Positions 31,932 through 44,279 of a stretch of DNA of 64,000 bases are shown here, one piece after another. Within the stretch, counting starts at the first letter, position 1; each line of letters starts with the position of its first letter. Location of the stretch: the NCBI GenBank assembly GCA_028752905.1, contig JAQNBH010000015.1:15918169-15982168 (forward strand). The letters are read 5' to 3'. Below the pieces are notes generated by a model, which did no database searches, was not told the DNA's origin, and was given only the letters and a program-made list of their open reading frames with translations. The stretch comes from Cladorhizidae sp. MBARI D1340-BT2 (lineage: Eukaryota > Porifera > Demospongiae > Poecilosclerida > Cladorhizidae). Both the position numbers and the translations under genes were made by a program.

Positions 31932-34125
31932 TTGAACTTTCGTATTCTGCTCTATCTGCTTGAGGAGCTTTTCGGTGACATCTGCGTGCCTAGTTCGAGC
32001 ACATGGGCCTTTGATGTGCCGCTGTCCTGGCTCCGTCAACTGCCAAGAGCTCTGGGAGATACCCCTGTGTCATTGCCAGCTAGTTCCAGTCAAACACCAC
32101 GTGGGAATGAGTCCGTTGAAGATGCTGTAGTTGCTCCTCCTTTCTCAAAGCTGCGCTCTAATGTACTGAAGAGAGTCCTTAGAGCCTCGAGAGAGCTGGA
32201 AGCCATGAAGATAGCATCCATCATGTTAAGTGCGGTGGTGAGGAATGACCATTCCACGTAGTGTCACCTCCTCCATTTTGCGTCTCGCTGTTTTAGGCTG
32301 CCACCGAGAGGAGGAAAGAGGTGGAATTTAGCGTCAGCCGTAAACAACCTTGAAAGGGAAGAAGCTGATTCTGATGCTACATCAGGGAAGCCTAGCCATT
32401 GCTCCAGGAGACAATAAGTCTCGGGATCCCCTAGAGCTCTTGTCTTCAAAGGTGACATCCAAGCTGGAAGAGGGCAACGTCAAGTTCATTGTCACGCTGC
32501 ATGTGCTGAGAATGTTTTAGCTGATCACTCACCTTACATTCTGGAAGCCTTGAAGCAAATGCACCCTGCGGCTCACGCGGATTCTTCCATAATGATATCC
32601 CCAGACCGTTCCTCATTCTCTTTCTCAGTCACCTCATCACTCAAGTTATACATTCCTTCCGAAATGGATCTGCGGTGGCCAGGATAGCCTCAGAACACAA
32701 CATCTCAAAGATCACGGGTCCGTATGCTGGTAAAGGTGGTCATTCACTACTGAGGGCGCTCACTTCTTTGGTATTTCTAATCCTAAGAGGTGACACACCT
32801 GTATCCATCTGTCCTCATTTCTTTGGTGCCTCACTTGTAGATCTGCGTAAGAAGGATGGTGGGGTTCGCCCTATCATTGTGGGCTGTACCCTGCGCAGAC
32901 TTGCTGCTAAGTGTGCTTGCATTTATGCCATGCAAAAAGTTTCTGATTTCTTGGCTATCAGCAGTTAGGTTTTGGAGTGACGCAGGGGTTTGAAGCAGCA
33001 GTGCATGCTGCTTGCATCTACCTCCAGAACCTCAAGGAAGACCAAGTGATCATGAAAGTGGACTTCGGAAATGCCTTCAATAGTATTCGCCGGGACAAGA
33101 TGTTGGGTGCGGTAGAGGAGTACATTCCCGAGCTTCTCCCTTTTGTCCACTCAATATTCTGCTCGCCATCTTTATTCTCATGGGGTGATGAAGTGGCGCT
33201 GTCTTCAGAAGGGGTTCAGCAGGCTGACCAGTTGAAACTCCTCCTTTTTTGCCTGACTATTCAGAAACTGTGTGCAAAGCTGAGGTCAGAGTTCTGTGTT
33301 TTTATCTGGATGATGGAACTCTGGGAGGTAACAGGGAAGATGTAATTCGTGATCTTAAGACCATTGAGGTTGAAGCAGGTGCTCTGGGCCTTGAGCTAAA
33401 CAGAGGAAAGACAGAATGGATCTGCAAAGATCCTACCTCTCGATATCGTCCGCGTTGCTCTTCCAGGAGTTAGCATCATTAACCCAGAGAATGCCAATCT
33501 CTTGAGCTCTCCTATTGGAGGGTTACAATCAGTATGCATGTGTAAGGGAGAAGACAGAGCTGCTGCAGTTGATGGGTGATAGACTTTGTCATTTGCAATC
33601 ACATGATGCTATCACATTGTTGCGTCACTCATTTGCGATTCCTAAGATGATGCACATTCTACGCTCTGTTCCATGTTTCTCTTCCAGTCATCTCCCAGCT
33701 TATGACCACCTTCTCAATTCGATCCTCAGAAATATCACTGATATAGATTTTCAGAACAATGACCCTTCTTGGCTACAGGCTAACCTTCCAGTGAACCATG
33801 GGGGAATTGGAATTAGGAGGAATGACCGGTGGATGATATCATTTAAAGGAGCCATGGTGCTTTAAATGATATCATCCACCGGTCATTAACTGCGTCAAAT
33901 GTCCCTTCCCGGCTGGAGCCCTCAGATCTGCTTCGGTCCGATGGAAAGAGACCTGATGGCATGTCCATCATTCCAGTGGTAGACTCTTGGTATGCAATGC
34001 AGTGACACCTTTGCCCCATCATACCTTTTGTCTGGAGTTACTGAGGTTGGTGCAGTGGCAGCCCAGGCGGAGATTTTGAAGGGTGAGAAGTACGCCCACC
34101 TGGGCTAGGCATATAAGTTTGTACC
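31932..34125 (+). pseudogene. Degraded LINE reverse transcriptase with YLDD active site
   Basis: Ordered RT pieces occur in all three frames: GGKRWNLASAVNNLEREE near 32300, LRKKDGGVRPIIVGCTLRRL near 32845 and VIMKVDFGNAFNSIRRDKML near 33050 (first catalytic Asp). GVQQADQLKLLLFCLTIQ follows near 33210 (normally GVQQGDP), then VFYLDDGTLGG near 33298 (catalytic DD in YLDD rather than the commoner F/YADD), LGLELNRGKTE near 33390, and GAVAAQAEILKGEKYAHLG near 34050. Several stops and frameshifts show it is dead. A perfect inverted duplication at 33821-33887 adds a further rearrangement. The order and motifs are those of a non-LTR retrotransposon of a type common in invertebrate genomes. The clade is not assigned. 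Confidence 0.75.
33821..33887. repeat. Perfect 27-bp inverted repeat with 13-nt loop
   Basis: The left arm 33821-33847 (starts AATGACCGGTGGATGATATC) and the right arm 33861-33887 (its exact reverse complement) flank GGAGCCATGGTGC. The right arm is in frame with the LINE protein (LNDIIHRSLTAS), so the left arm is the extra, inverted copy. Confidence 0.95.
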
Positions 34126-36980
34126 TGTCCTTTAAACCTTTCTTAGTGTTTATTGTTGTCATACCCTACACATATCACCTCACGTCATCTTGTTGCTGTT
34201 ATTGACTGAACCAGTACGGTCAGTTACAGCCTCAGTAATGACTTGTTAACAGTTGCACAGGAGAACCCCAACCAAACATACAGTAGATGGAAAAGAGCTA
34301 CATCCTCCTTTGGAGATGAAAACAATTTCCCAGGAATCATTATTTTACTAACCAAACAGCAGAACTGAGGTGAGGGTCATTCATTCGTCCGGGTTTTTAC
34401 TCAATTCTGATTTTAAAATAGCAAGTGAGCTAGCCCAATTGCATCATCAACAAGAAGCCTTAACCACACCTCTTTTCAGCAGTTGAGAAATGGATCAGAC
34501 ACTGCAATGCACTGGAACATTTGGAGTGTTCTGGGACTCAAGTCTTTATGATTGTATGCAAGTTATGTGTGGAAGAAAACAGAGACAAGTACATATGATG
34601 CATACTTGAAGATAATTTCAAGGTTTTTTACACATTCTATTTTCTTATATGCTCTCTGTTTACCACCTTAGTGAACACACTGGGAGAACTATTATTGGCT
34701 GAAATGACCAGCTAAGAATTTGCAATGTTTATCTGAATTATGAGCTTTGTTTTTTTTGAGGATTCCATCAGCCATTTTGAAAACACAGGGAGGGACTCTG
34801 CACTCCCCGATAAAACTGTGAAATCCATCTTCAAGGACCTTTTCCTTCTCTGGCATAACTGTGTACAATTATAATTTTAGGACCAGAAGATTCGAAATTT
34901 TCCATCACCTGTGTATGACTAATCAAAATATGCGATGGGTAGGGATTATCATAGGTAAGGCTCTTAGGCTTAGACCTCTAACTAGCTCACATGCTGTATG
35001 ATTTCAGAACAAGTTGACTGTTGGCTAATTTACTGATAATGTTGTTCCTTTCTGCTGCATAAGTCTTTGAAACAGCAGCTGATGCTCTAGCAAGGGGCTG
35101 ACCCTAATAGCAAAAAGAATATCAACAAGGCATGGTATACTCTGACTTGTGCAGTGTACAACAAGAAGATACCACAATGGCTTTATCAACGATCAACTTA
35201 AACTTTTGTTACTTAAAGTTTCAGCTACATGCTCTCATTATCTTCAGGAATAATTCCTGGTAAAGACTTGAGCATCTAGCCAAGAGGTTGAGAAACAAAG
35301 TATTAAGTTTATCATTGAGAAATACGTTTTATTCTAATACATGTATGCCAGCTGAGAGTTTGTTGAGAGAATAGTAGCACAAGGTATGGTATGTCAACAC
35401 TGCCACAGCAAACTGAGTGCCAGCTACTATGCCATAGAGAAACAAAAAATTGAAAAATGTAAAAACAAACACATAAAAAGGAACAAGACTACACCTGCAT
35501 AGACAACAACCAGTTAGATGATGCTTTACCTTTTAAAAACATGTATACCGACATCTTTCTAGTGATTTGTGAAGATGAATAAAAAATTGAAAGTCATGTA
35601 AGTGATTGTGGTTTACGTCATGGTATAGTCTTGTTTGCTTTCTTTGTTGACAGGTCAACCAAATGAATCATGTTTATATACATGTATGTACAACAGAGGT
35701 CGAAACTACTTGTCAGGAAAAGCTCACTGACACACAAACTAGTCCATGAGCAGTATGAGGGAACTAAGTATATATAGGATAAATCACTCATCCTACACAT
35801 TTCACTGGATGGGCAAGTCACTTGATTAAATTATCATATCTGGAGCGATGTACAAGTATGAAGAAAAAAGTTACAGGATAAAATTGCCGAGAAATTCCAG
35901 TCATAAGTATGTTTGGACCACCAATGTGTGAAGTCAGCATTTCCTTCTCCATCAAAATAGAAAATGTTAGTATGTAAAGCACAAACAGAATGATTTTCCT
36001 GCTCAAGTCCCATTCATGAAAGTATTTATAACTTGAAAAATGCTTTTTAAATACATTTGCACTATAATTCACAAAACATACTTCTATAATTTGCAATCGC
36101 TGTTACCTTCAGCTGCTCATGTTGGAAGCAGCCGGTAAAGTACATGTCTATTGGCATACCATAAAAGTAGGTTGCTAAGTCGTATCTACACTTAGCTCAT
36201 GTTGTTGTTTTTGTTACAAGCCTACTTTCCTGTTGGTTTCAAGGTATCAGCGTTGGATGATCTCAAACTCTAATGTTCAGAATGTGCTCTCCTGAAGGTT
36301 GGGAGGCCATTTCTCGATACTCACATGCACAGCAGCAAAAAGGGCACATACATGTACAAGCAATGACCAATGTTGCTATGGTCCAATCATAGGCATGTTC
36401 GTTGTTAAGCAAATAATTAAGCGCACGCTTGCTGTTAGTGGCTGCTCACTATTAAGCACTTATTTTGTTGTTGACATATGCTGCACCTAGCTTAACAACC
36501 AGCTCTTATATATATACATGTATATTTTCTTTTACCTAAATTTACTCACTTGACATTTCGGCTTGAGCAAAACATTATGTGAGTATGTTTCTACCAAGTT
36601 TAGCCAAGCTACTACTGTATATCCATTAGGGCTAATGAATGAGAGGATCTCTAGACCTTGCCTCTCCTCTATGATGTAATCACTAGGTACAGCTCCAGGT
36701 CAGCTTTCAAACTCAAGTGCAGTCATTACATGTGTTCTCTATAATATTTTGTCAAATGGTCTAATATACACTACCAGCTTTATGGATGTACACTCCAGCA
36801 AAGAATTCAGCATCTTACAGTTATAACATGTTACACTATACGCATGCAGGTTTTAATGTGCACCTATGATATACCATGACTACACCCACTTTTATTATCA
36901 TAAGTTCGTGTGTTCACCTGTATGAAGTACACATGCAAACATGTTACTCTATCTCCTTGTTAAATAATATTAGTGAGTGG
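34126..36980. other. No gene recognised; old repeats
   Basis: 34.2-34.8 kb is related to 14.1-14.8 kb. 35190-35335 holds a decayed copy of the dispersed hairpin repeat in foldback form (GATCAACTTAAAC... and ...TTAAGTTTATCATTGAGA). The remaining open frames are short with no recognised domains. Confidence 0.5.
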
Positions 36981-36986
36981 AGTTAA

Positions 36987-37558
36987 CCGTTTCACCGCTT
37001 ACAGGCGCAAACTCGACATCGCTCGCGTAAACATTAATTAAAAATTATGCGAACAAGTTACAGATTTAAATTTTTTACCTGAGGGGGTGCGTATGATAGC
37101 TAAAAATACAACCAAAGAAAAATTCCTGGTAGCTCGTGATTTCAAACTGGTCACGGCAACAAAAATATATTAATTTTTTGGACAATGATGACTTTACTTG
37201 ACTGTGACCATCCCAATAGCTTCTGGAGGATCTTCTTCAGTGGAGAGCTGCACAGCCATCTACTGCAGACTCGCTATCAATCAAAATCCTACGGAGTAGA
37301 GGAAAAAAGTCGCTCCTGGATGGATATCTGTTGTTAGTGACCTTTTTTTAAACTGTTGTAGACGTAGAGATTCGTAACTTTTGTTTACCTGCTTCAATAG
37401 AGCTGATTCATATACCAAGTTATAGCTCTTTCAATTTTCAATCGAATGATATGCTTTGTTTAAAAAATTAATAGTTATTTTAAAAAGTTATGAAATTCAA
37501 AAATATTTTTTTTAAATTAAAAAAAAGGTGTTGGGCTCAAGTTGGCGGTGAAAGAGTT
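36987..37558. mobile_element. TTAA-flanked piggyBac-like MITE
   Basis: TTAA at 36983-36986 precedes CCGTTTCACCGCTTACAGG. At the other end GTTGGCGGTGAAAGAGTT is followed by TTAA at 37559-37562. The ends share TTTCACCGC as an imperfect inverted repeat 3-5 bp inside the TTAA. TTAA target duplication with CC(C/G)TTT-type ends is the piggyBac pattern. The 572-bp interior is non-coding, so it would depend on a transposase elsewhere. Confidence 0.55.
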
Positions 37559-37562
37559 TTAA

Positions 37563-40500
37563 GCCATTTTTATGGGGTTTTTAAAATAAAAACACCATAA
37601 ATTGATTCGTCCATTTTCAATGATTTTGGTCAAGTGTGCCTCTTCTGTGTGCTCTGCAATTATATTTTCATAGTGGTGTTTCAATCAACCATGGCACTTA
37701 GAAATTTCTTTACACCTTAAGTCTGGGTCATCAACACTCGTCATTTATGGTGCTAGAAGTGAAAGTCTCCTACTAGTCTATTTTCAATACTAGCATGTGA
37801 AGTGAGCATAGAGACTAGACTCTACCTCATAAGAAAAGGGATGATTTAAAAAACTGATTATTCATACGATAGAGAGCTTTCAGATGATATAAAATTAATT
37901 TACTAATGATAATAAATTGACTGAGTTGGAAACATCAATGCACTTCTATGGGAAGCCATGTTAGTCATGCTTCTTCTCATCATTCATCAATCAGTTCACA
38001 ATGAAAGGGCAGCATAAAAAGTATCATGACTCAAGAATAGTTGACAATAATGAGCTAAAACAATGAAATAATTTTTGTGGGCGTAAAAAAACACACCCAA
38101 AATGGTCTGTTTCTCCCTTAACTACTAAAACTCTCACAATATGAATAATTACACTGCAATGAACAATAAATAATTAAGAAATGGTTAGTGCACACCTGAG
38201 TCTGTGTAGTACTGACCACTTTCTAAATTCTCCTGAGCTGTCAATATCTGAGCCAACCATGAGGTTGCTATTGATCACTTCAAGTAATAAAAATCTACAC
38301 CTTACATCCAAACCTAGCAATCATCACTGCTTCCCCTCCCTACCAGCAGCTGATTGTGAGGTTAATAAACAATAAGACAAGGCCAAAAAGTGTTTCCAGA
38401 CAAAACACTGCAACTCTGCTTGTAGCTTAGCAAGTAGCAAGCAGCAATGCTGGCCATGATTACAGTAGATCTTTCCAAACTTCTTCAGGTACAGCAACAA
38501 TGTTTAAATTGGCAATATGAAATTTATTCTCACAAATAATTTTAGAGTTATAAATTCAGTAATTATGATAAACAGTCTTCTACTTGTACATTTATTCACT
38601 TAGGTCAGTGTTCATGGAATGGGTTTATTTTTACCACTGCACTTATTGCGGAACATGAGTATTATTATGCTAGTGTCCTTGCAGTTTAAAGTGTCACTCA
38701 GTGTCATGTGATAATAATATAGTGCTACATGATATAGGGATTTTAGCTCTATATAATTATGTTGTACATTTATGTTGAGAACAACAACAAAAATGTTTAC
38801 AAAAACAAACAACCACAAGAGTTGATTTGTCACAAAACAACTCAATAACCAATTTGATAATGTTTTATCATTTAACACCATTGATTATAAATATATATTT
38901 GACAAGGTTCATGTGACTGAATTCCATTTTGATTCATGGATGCAGTTAATATCAAGTGTCAATGGTGCTTTTTCATGGCTTGAGGGCTCTATCAGGTAAG
39001 CACCATTGATACGCCACTAGCCTATATAGTAACAATTAAATAAAACTAAACATATTTTGTTTCTCTAGCACACTAACATTTAGGCTAAAGGCCACAGGAT
39101 GAGCTAGCTGGTGCCTCAGTCTTCTAAGCTCTAGTGCGGCAGGCAATGATTCTCTCTTAGAACACATCTGCATGTCTTTTACTTTTTGTCAATAGCATGC
39201 TATTAAAGTATAGTTAGATGCAGCCTTGCTAGCTACTAAATTGCAACCTTTGTATAGATATATCTGCTATTGTCAGGAATATGAAACCTGCCTGCACAGA
39301 TATTTCTAAAAAGTTAAATGGTATAGGGTCATCTAACTGGTTGTGGTCTACATAATCAGTGGTTGACAAATGTACATAGCAACCATATATCACTAGATAG
39401 CGAATTGACCAACATTGTGCTGAAATTTGGTTGCCTAGCAACTAATAACAAAACCTGAATATGCTTATAATACACACTAGTTCTTCAATATTTGACCAAT
39501 AGATTGGAAGAGAGGAAGGTAGTAGAGGAGAAGGAGAGTATGAGTGAGGAAACTGAACTAGTTGAGCATAATTATACAGATTCCAAGTCTGAGGCAGAAC
39601 CTGGCACAGAGGGATAATATATTCTATTGCAGAATCTATGATAATATTATTTAGCTATATAGCAGTATATAAATCAAAATAGCTAGAACTAGGTATAACT
39701 TTCAAGCTATCAACCTTGATCCATTATTACCTATAGCTGTCTACAAAAATTCTTCCATTGTTCAGGCTATCTAACTACATCTATACTTACCTTAAAACAA
39801 TCTGTAAATCACTATCATCATTAAGTAACAACAGTTTTTTTGAGATCTGCCATATCCTCAGGGTGCACAGCAAACATCATCATCAGCATCCTCAAAGTAC
39901 AAGTATTTTCTTCATTACTGCTCTTGCTATCTGAGAGAGTTATTCAATACCAGCTCCAAAGGATTGCCTTGGTTGAATGGTAATGTCATATTTTCAGACA
40001 CGTGACTTCAAATAATATGACATCGCATTACCCTAGATACCTCGAACTATTCAATAGAAACTTCATTTATTGATAGAACACCCTTTCAATGATTTTCAGC
40101 ACGATATTGGATAATTAAAAAAAATTGAGATAGTCATTCACTTTGCATCTGTGATTGTGTCAAGATAAATTTCATGGCATTTTCATACTTGTAGGATTAC
40201 TTTCAGCTGGCATAAGATACCATAATTATAAGGATTGTGTTTAGTGCCAACAAAATACTTCAGTCCTCATGAGAAGAATTTCAGTTGAAAGGTTAGCACT
40301 AAAAACAAAAGGCTGATTGAAAAGAGAATCCTTAATAGTTTCTTTATAGTCCTTATATTTTTCCCAAACAAAATTGGAGTATGCTAGCACTAGCACTCAC
40401 TGACAAACAACACTCACAAAAGTTACAGAATTCCACATCTATTACAAAAAATGTATGAACCCCAGTAAACCATGGCTTTATATAGGAAGGGAGGTGGGGC

Positions 40501-41240
40501 AGGGCGGAGACATTGACTCCCACTTGAAATAGTTCGTCCCCATTTTGGGTGTCACTTTTTTGTATGAAGTTGCAAAAGTCTCAGACAACAAGGTTGACTA
40601 CATGAGATAAAGGCTTGCAGCATGTAGAAGGGAATAATATAATCAATGCACCATAGGCTATAATTTTCTTATATCAATTGAGATGAAATATTTGTAGACT
40701 TGGATTATGACCTACTATTGAAATGCTTCCTCAATATTAAGTGCCATTGACAGATCTAGAGGTGCTCAATGGCCAAACCCCCTTAACAACTTTCCGTTTC
40801 CAACTTGCTATGGAGTAAACCAGCACACAGTTTAACATCTTCCAGATATGTGTCAGAAAAAAATCTCAATGGTCTAATTTTACAGGTGACCATGCCTAGC
40901 AGCACAGTATTTTTCTCCTTCAGGATGAGCACATATTATGTAATAGTAAAGTTGGTGTGGTCAAGTGACGAAATTAAAACTTATTAAGATGCTAGTTGTG
41001 AGTGAGGTCACCACATGACAGCCAAGTATACTCTATAAAAAATATCAGAGCTGATATTGCTGATATTGCTGCTTTATAAATGGAATTTGACCGAATAAAG
41101 ATTGCAAAAGAACTTTTCTCCAATGATGATCGTCATACAGATTCATTTATATTGACCTATAATTTACTAATGGTTTTTGACCACCAATGTGTCAACTAGG
41201 CAGAAAAGTTTCGTAAAATCGGTGCTGATAACCATTCTGT
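37563..41240. other. No confident gene
   Basis: Anonymous AT-rich sequence. 38915-39140 belongs to the dispersed repeat also seen at 25.95-26.15 kb. A candidate terminal exon at 39503-39617 is listed separately. Confidence 0.5.
39503..39617 (+). CDS. Candidate Glu-rich terminal exon, weak
   Basis: After a possible acceptor (TTTGACCAATAG) a 37-codon run reads ERKVVEEKESMSEETELVEH and continues acidic to EPGTEG and TAA. The strongly biased acidic composition looks like a protein C-terminal tail and is unlike the surrounding AT-rich DNA. No upstream exon or polyadenylation signal is identified. It may be chance. Confidence 0.2.
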
Positions 41241-41244
41241 GTCA

Positions 41245-42955
41245 AATCACCTTAAAAAAAAGTGGAATATTTAACCCACCTCCCTCAGATTTTGCTCAAA
41301 TTTGGTGCCTGTGATGATACTGGCTAGAAAAGCTGAAAATTCAAATTTTAGCTTAGTTGAATCAGTGGTTTTCACTTCTCACAATGTTTTGATATATTCA
41401 GTATATCATTTTGGCTAATGCAATAGTCTCTGGATGAAGATGATCGAAGTGAGGGTGTTTCAACTAAACACAGCATGTGGTCTTCTGCGATCCAACATTT
41501 GTCCGATTGTAATGGCCAACAGAACTGCTTAGCTGGAACATGTGGGTGCATGAAGTTGATTTTCTAATCACCAAATTCATTCGAGATTACACCACCATTC
41601 TCTGCATCTTCATCACCACAAATAAGCTTAATTATACATTCACAGCATAACTTTTTACCAGGAACTGCCATGTTTTGGAAGATTAACACATTTCTCATAC
41701 ATATAATATAGCTAAGCTCACAATACGTAGAGATCTAGTCCTTGGGTTTGCATGAACGTTCCATGGATCACAAACATTTTTCTTATGAGTTGAATATTGT
41801 AAGCAATTCTTTTTCATGATGCAGACAAATTGTTTTTATTACAGTTTTATTAAGTCTGCTATATACGTAACACAGGCAATCTCATTTCCTCATGTTCCGT
41901 TACATTTGGAATTAAAGTTTTCCTTGCATGCCACAACTGATGACAGAGGTTGTGAAAACTATACTTATTCCTTTAAAATAAATATGCATACATTTAGACT
42001 AAACCAAATATCATAACACCAAAATGATAGTGGCAGGTAAGTCACAGTACCACTGCATTTGGTAAACAGGACCCCACCGCCAGAAAAACTATTTTTAAGA
42101 GGGCACCCATTTTGAAGATCGGTGCATTTTAATGATCAGAAACAAGCCATCTTTGTTTCAACTATATGCCAATATATTGTGTAGAAAGTACATGTAGTAA
42201 GACCAGGTAACACCACCAAAGTCAAGAGGAAATAGTTTGATTAATTTGTACTATGATTCGTATGTGCTACATTCTAGGCCATCACAAGCATTCTAGAAAA
42301 ATACACATTTTTTGGAAGGAGTCTCAGAGAGTCTTGACCGATAAAATACTCTAGAATGTTCCTCCTAGCAACTTGATGAACATGTGCTGCTAATTTAGGT
42401 TCAGTTCACACATGGAGTACTGACTGATTCAATTACAAAAGCCAAATAGGAGGAAGTGGGTATTTTAGATTTGCTTTCACAGACTACTGAGAAATATGAC
42501 ATCTTTCATTTTTACATCTTTAATTTTTACATATTGTGTAGAAAACACGTTGGGCTACAAATCTGACAAATTTTCATTTCAAGTCAGCACAAAGTCAAAT
42601 TCAAAGGTCAATCTAAGGGTCAAAAAGTCATCACATTTTAACTTGCTCCTACCAAAAAATAATAATAGCAGATTTGGAATCCCTGGGGCATTTCCTTTCC
42701 CATGAGATCAATTCCATCAAGATTGGTCACATGGTTGGACGTTCAAACGTAGGTCAGCACGCCAAATTTCAGCTCATTTATCGATACATGTAATTACCAT
42801 AAATGGGCAGGCCATATCTTGAAAAACACTGGTTCAATTGAGCCAATATAAGAAATTTCAGCTTGTTCTGCCAAAATCATCACAGACAACAATTTTGAAA
42901 AAAATCTGAGGGATTAATGTTAACACCATTGGGTGATTTGACAAGGAATTCACAA
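41245..42955. mobile_element. Element with about 150-bp terminal inverted repeats
   Basis: The left arm (about 41245-41390) starts TGTCAAATCACC and includes TCCCTCAGATTTTGCTCAAA and CTGTGATGATACTGGC. The right arm (about 42810-42955) carries the diverged reverse complement, ending GGTGATTTGACA. Similarity runs along the whole arm with indels. The 1.4-kb interior contains a coding relic on the minus strand (41440-41640). Long TIRs with an internal gene indicate a DNA transposon. The superfamily is not identified and target duplications are not evident. Confidence 0.65.
41440..41640 (-). pseudogene. Coding relic of unknown transposon protein
   Basis: The minus-strand stretch reads CIIKLICGDEDAENGGVISN, a stop after EFGD, then INFMHPHVPAKQFCWPLQSD, KCWIAEDHMLC. 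One stop in about 60 codons and the spaced Phe-Met-His-Pro-His, Trp-Pro and Cys-Trp residues look like a once-conserved C-terminal domain. I have seen similar FMHPHGP-type segments in uncharacterised invertebrate transposon-like proteins but cannot name the family. It sits next to the left arm of the long-TIR element, so it is probably the end of that element's protein. Confidence 0.5.
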
Positions 42956-43339
42956 ATAAGTTTAGGTAATTGCCCACATTTCTGAGATGGTAGTATATTA
43001 GTCAAACAATAACAAACAGCAGATATAGTCTTTGGAATACCATTATTGGTTACTGCTACATCACCACCGTGAACTAGTATGCTGAGACAACATAGTGGTC
43101 ACCACACACTACACATTTATTCATCTTATATATGTACCTGACGCCATTCCTAAGACAAGCCAAAAAAGAGGGAAAAAGAACATTTTGGAGAAGCAAAGAG
43201 CCGGAAGAGCCTGGAAATCAACAGGGCCTCAGCGAGGTACACCAAGCCGGATGACGGTGGTTGGGGAGAGCGAGGGATATGGGCGGGGCGGAGCTTAGAG
43301 CGCCAGCGCTTGCGACGTGCGCGTTGCCTATAATAATGC

Positions 43340-44190
43340 ACGATGATGTCTTCTGGCGGACTCAGGGGTGGAACTGCAAGCTCTGTTGGATATGGTACAG
43401 GCTTATGTGATAGAAGATGAACTTTCATAGAGAGCAAGGTCATGAGTATGGAAGAAGGAAGCAGGAGTGAATTGGAGGATTGGTGAGGAGATATTGAAGA
43501 GGTCAAAGATTCAAGTACCTGGCAGTGTGGTTTGATAAGAAGCTAAGGGGTAATGTTCAGTTAGAGAAGATGGCAAAGAAGGCAGAAAAGTGGTTTGGAA
43601 AGGTGACATGGATGAATTGGCAGGTGAAAGTAGACAGAGGAAGAATGGTGTGGTAGCTTCTAGTGAGACCTAGTTTGGAGTATGCAGCTGAAGTATGGTG
43701 GATAGGTGGGCATAGTATATACTAGAAGTTGGAGTTAGCACAGATGAGAGTGGGTAGGAGATTGTTGGGGGTAGGTAGTAGAGTAGCAGGAGTGGCAGTA
43801 CAGGGTGATATGGGGTGGAGGAAGCTAGAGGAGAGGAGGGAAGAGATAAAGGTTGTGCTTGGTAAGAGATTAGGGGTATTTGGACAGAGTAGATTGTTTA
43901 AAAATAGTTTAAGAGAGGATGGAGGAATTGGATGGTAGGAAGAATGAGATCTTCAGGTGAAAATACGAGCTAAACAATGAGGTTGGGTCAGTACGTAAGT
44001 GGAAGGGGAAAGTGAAGGTGAGAAGTACACAGCACATTGTGACACTAAATGAATTCTACTAACTAATAATGAAAACTAAGCAATGACTGTCGAGTGATAG
44101 AACATGTTGATGAACTAAGGGTCTGGGCAAACCATCTTCTTATAAAAATGGAACAATTAATGATGATGATGAAAATTCTAAGACAACAAT
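43340..44190 (+). pseudogene. LINE ORF2 fragment, C-terminal half of RT onward
   Basis: Pieces include ELQALLDMVQAYV near 43373 and ASKVMSMEEGSRSEL near 43430. FKYLAVWFDKKLRGNVQLEK near 43515 is the FKYLGV..D..L thumb motif of non-LTR RTs. The run continues MAKKAEKWFGKVTWMNWQV, RPSLEYAAEVWW near 43670 and LELAQMRVGRRLLG. Scattered in-frame stops show decay. The downstream (TGATGATGATG)-like patch near 44160 could be the 3' tail repeat. The GC-rich stretch just upstream (43190-43330) has no recognised product. Confidence 0.7.
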
Positions 44191-44236
44191 GATCCACAAG
44201 ATGTTAATATAATTTAATGGCTAGGCAAGGATGTTC

Positions 44237-44237
<1 letters not shown>

Positions 44238-44276
<39 letters not shown>
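44238..44276. repeat. (TA)n microsatellite
   Basis: About 19 uninterrupted TA dinucleotides. Confidence 0.97.
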
Positions 44277-44277
<1 letters not shown>

Positions 44278-44279
44278 AC

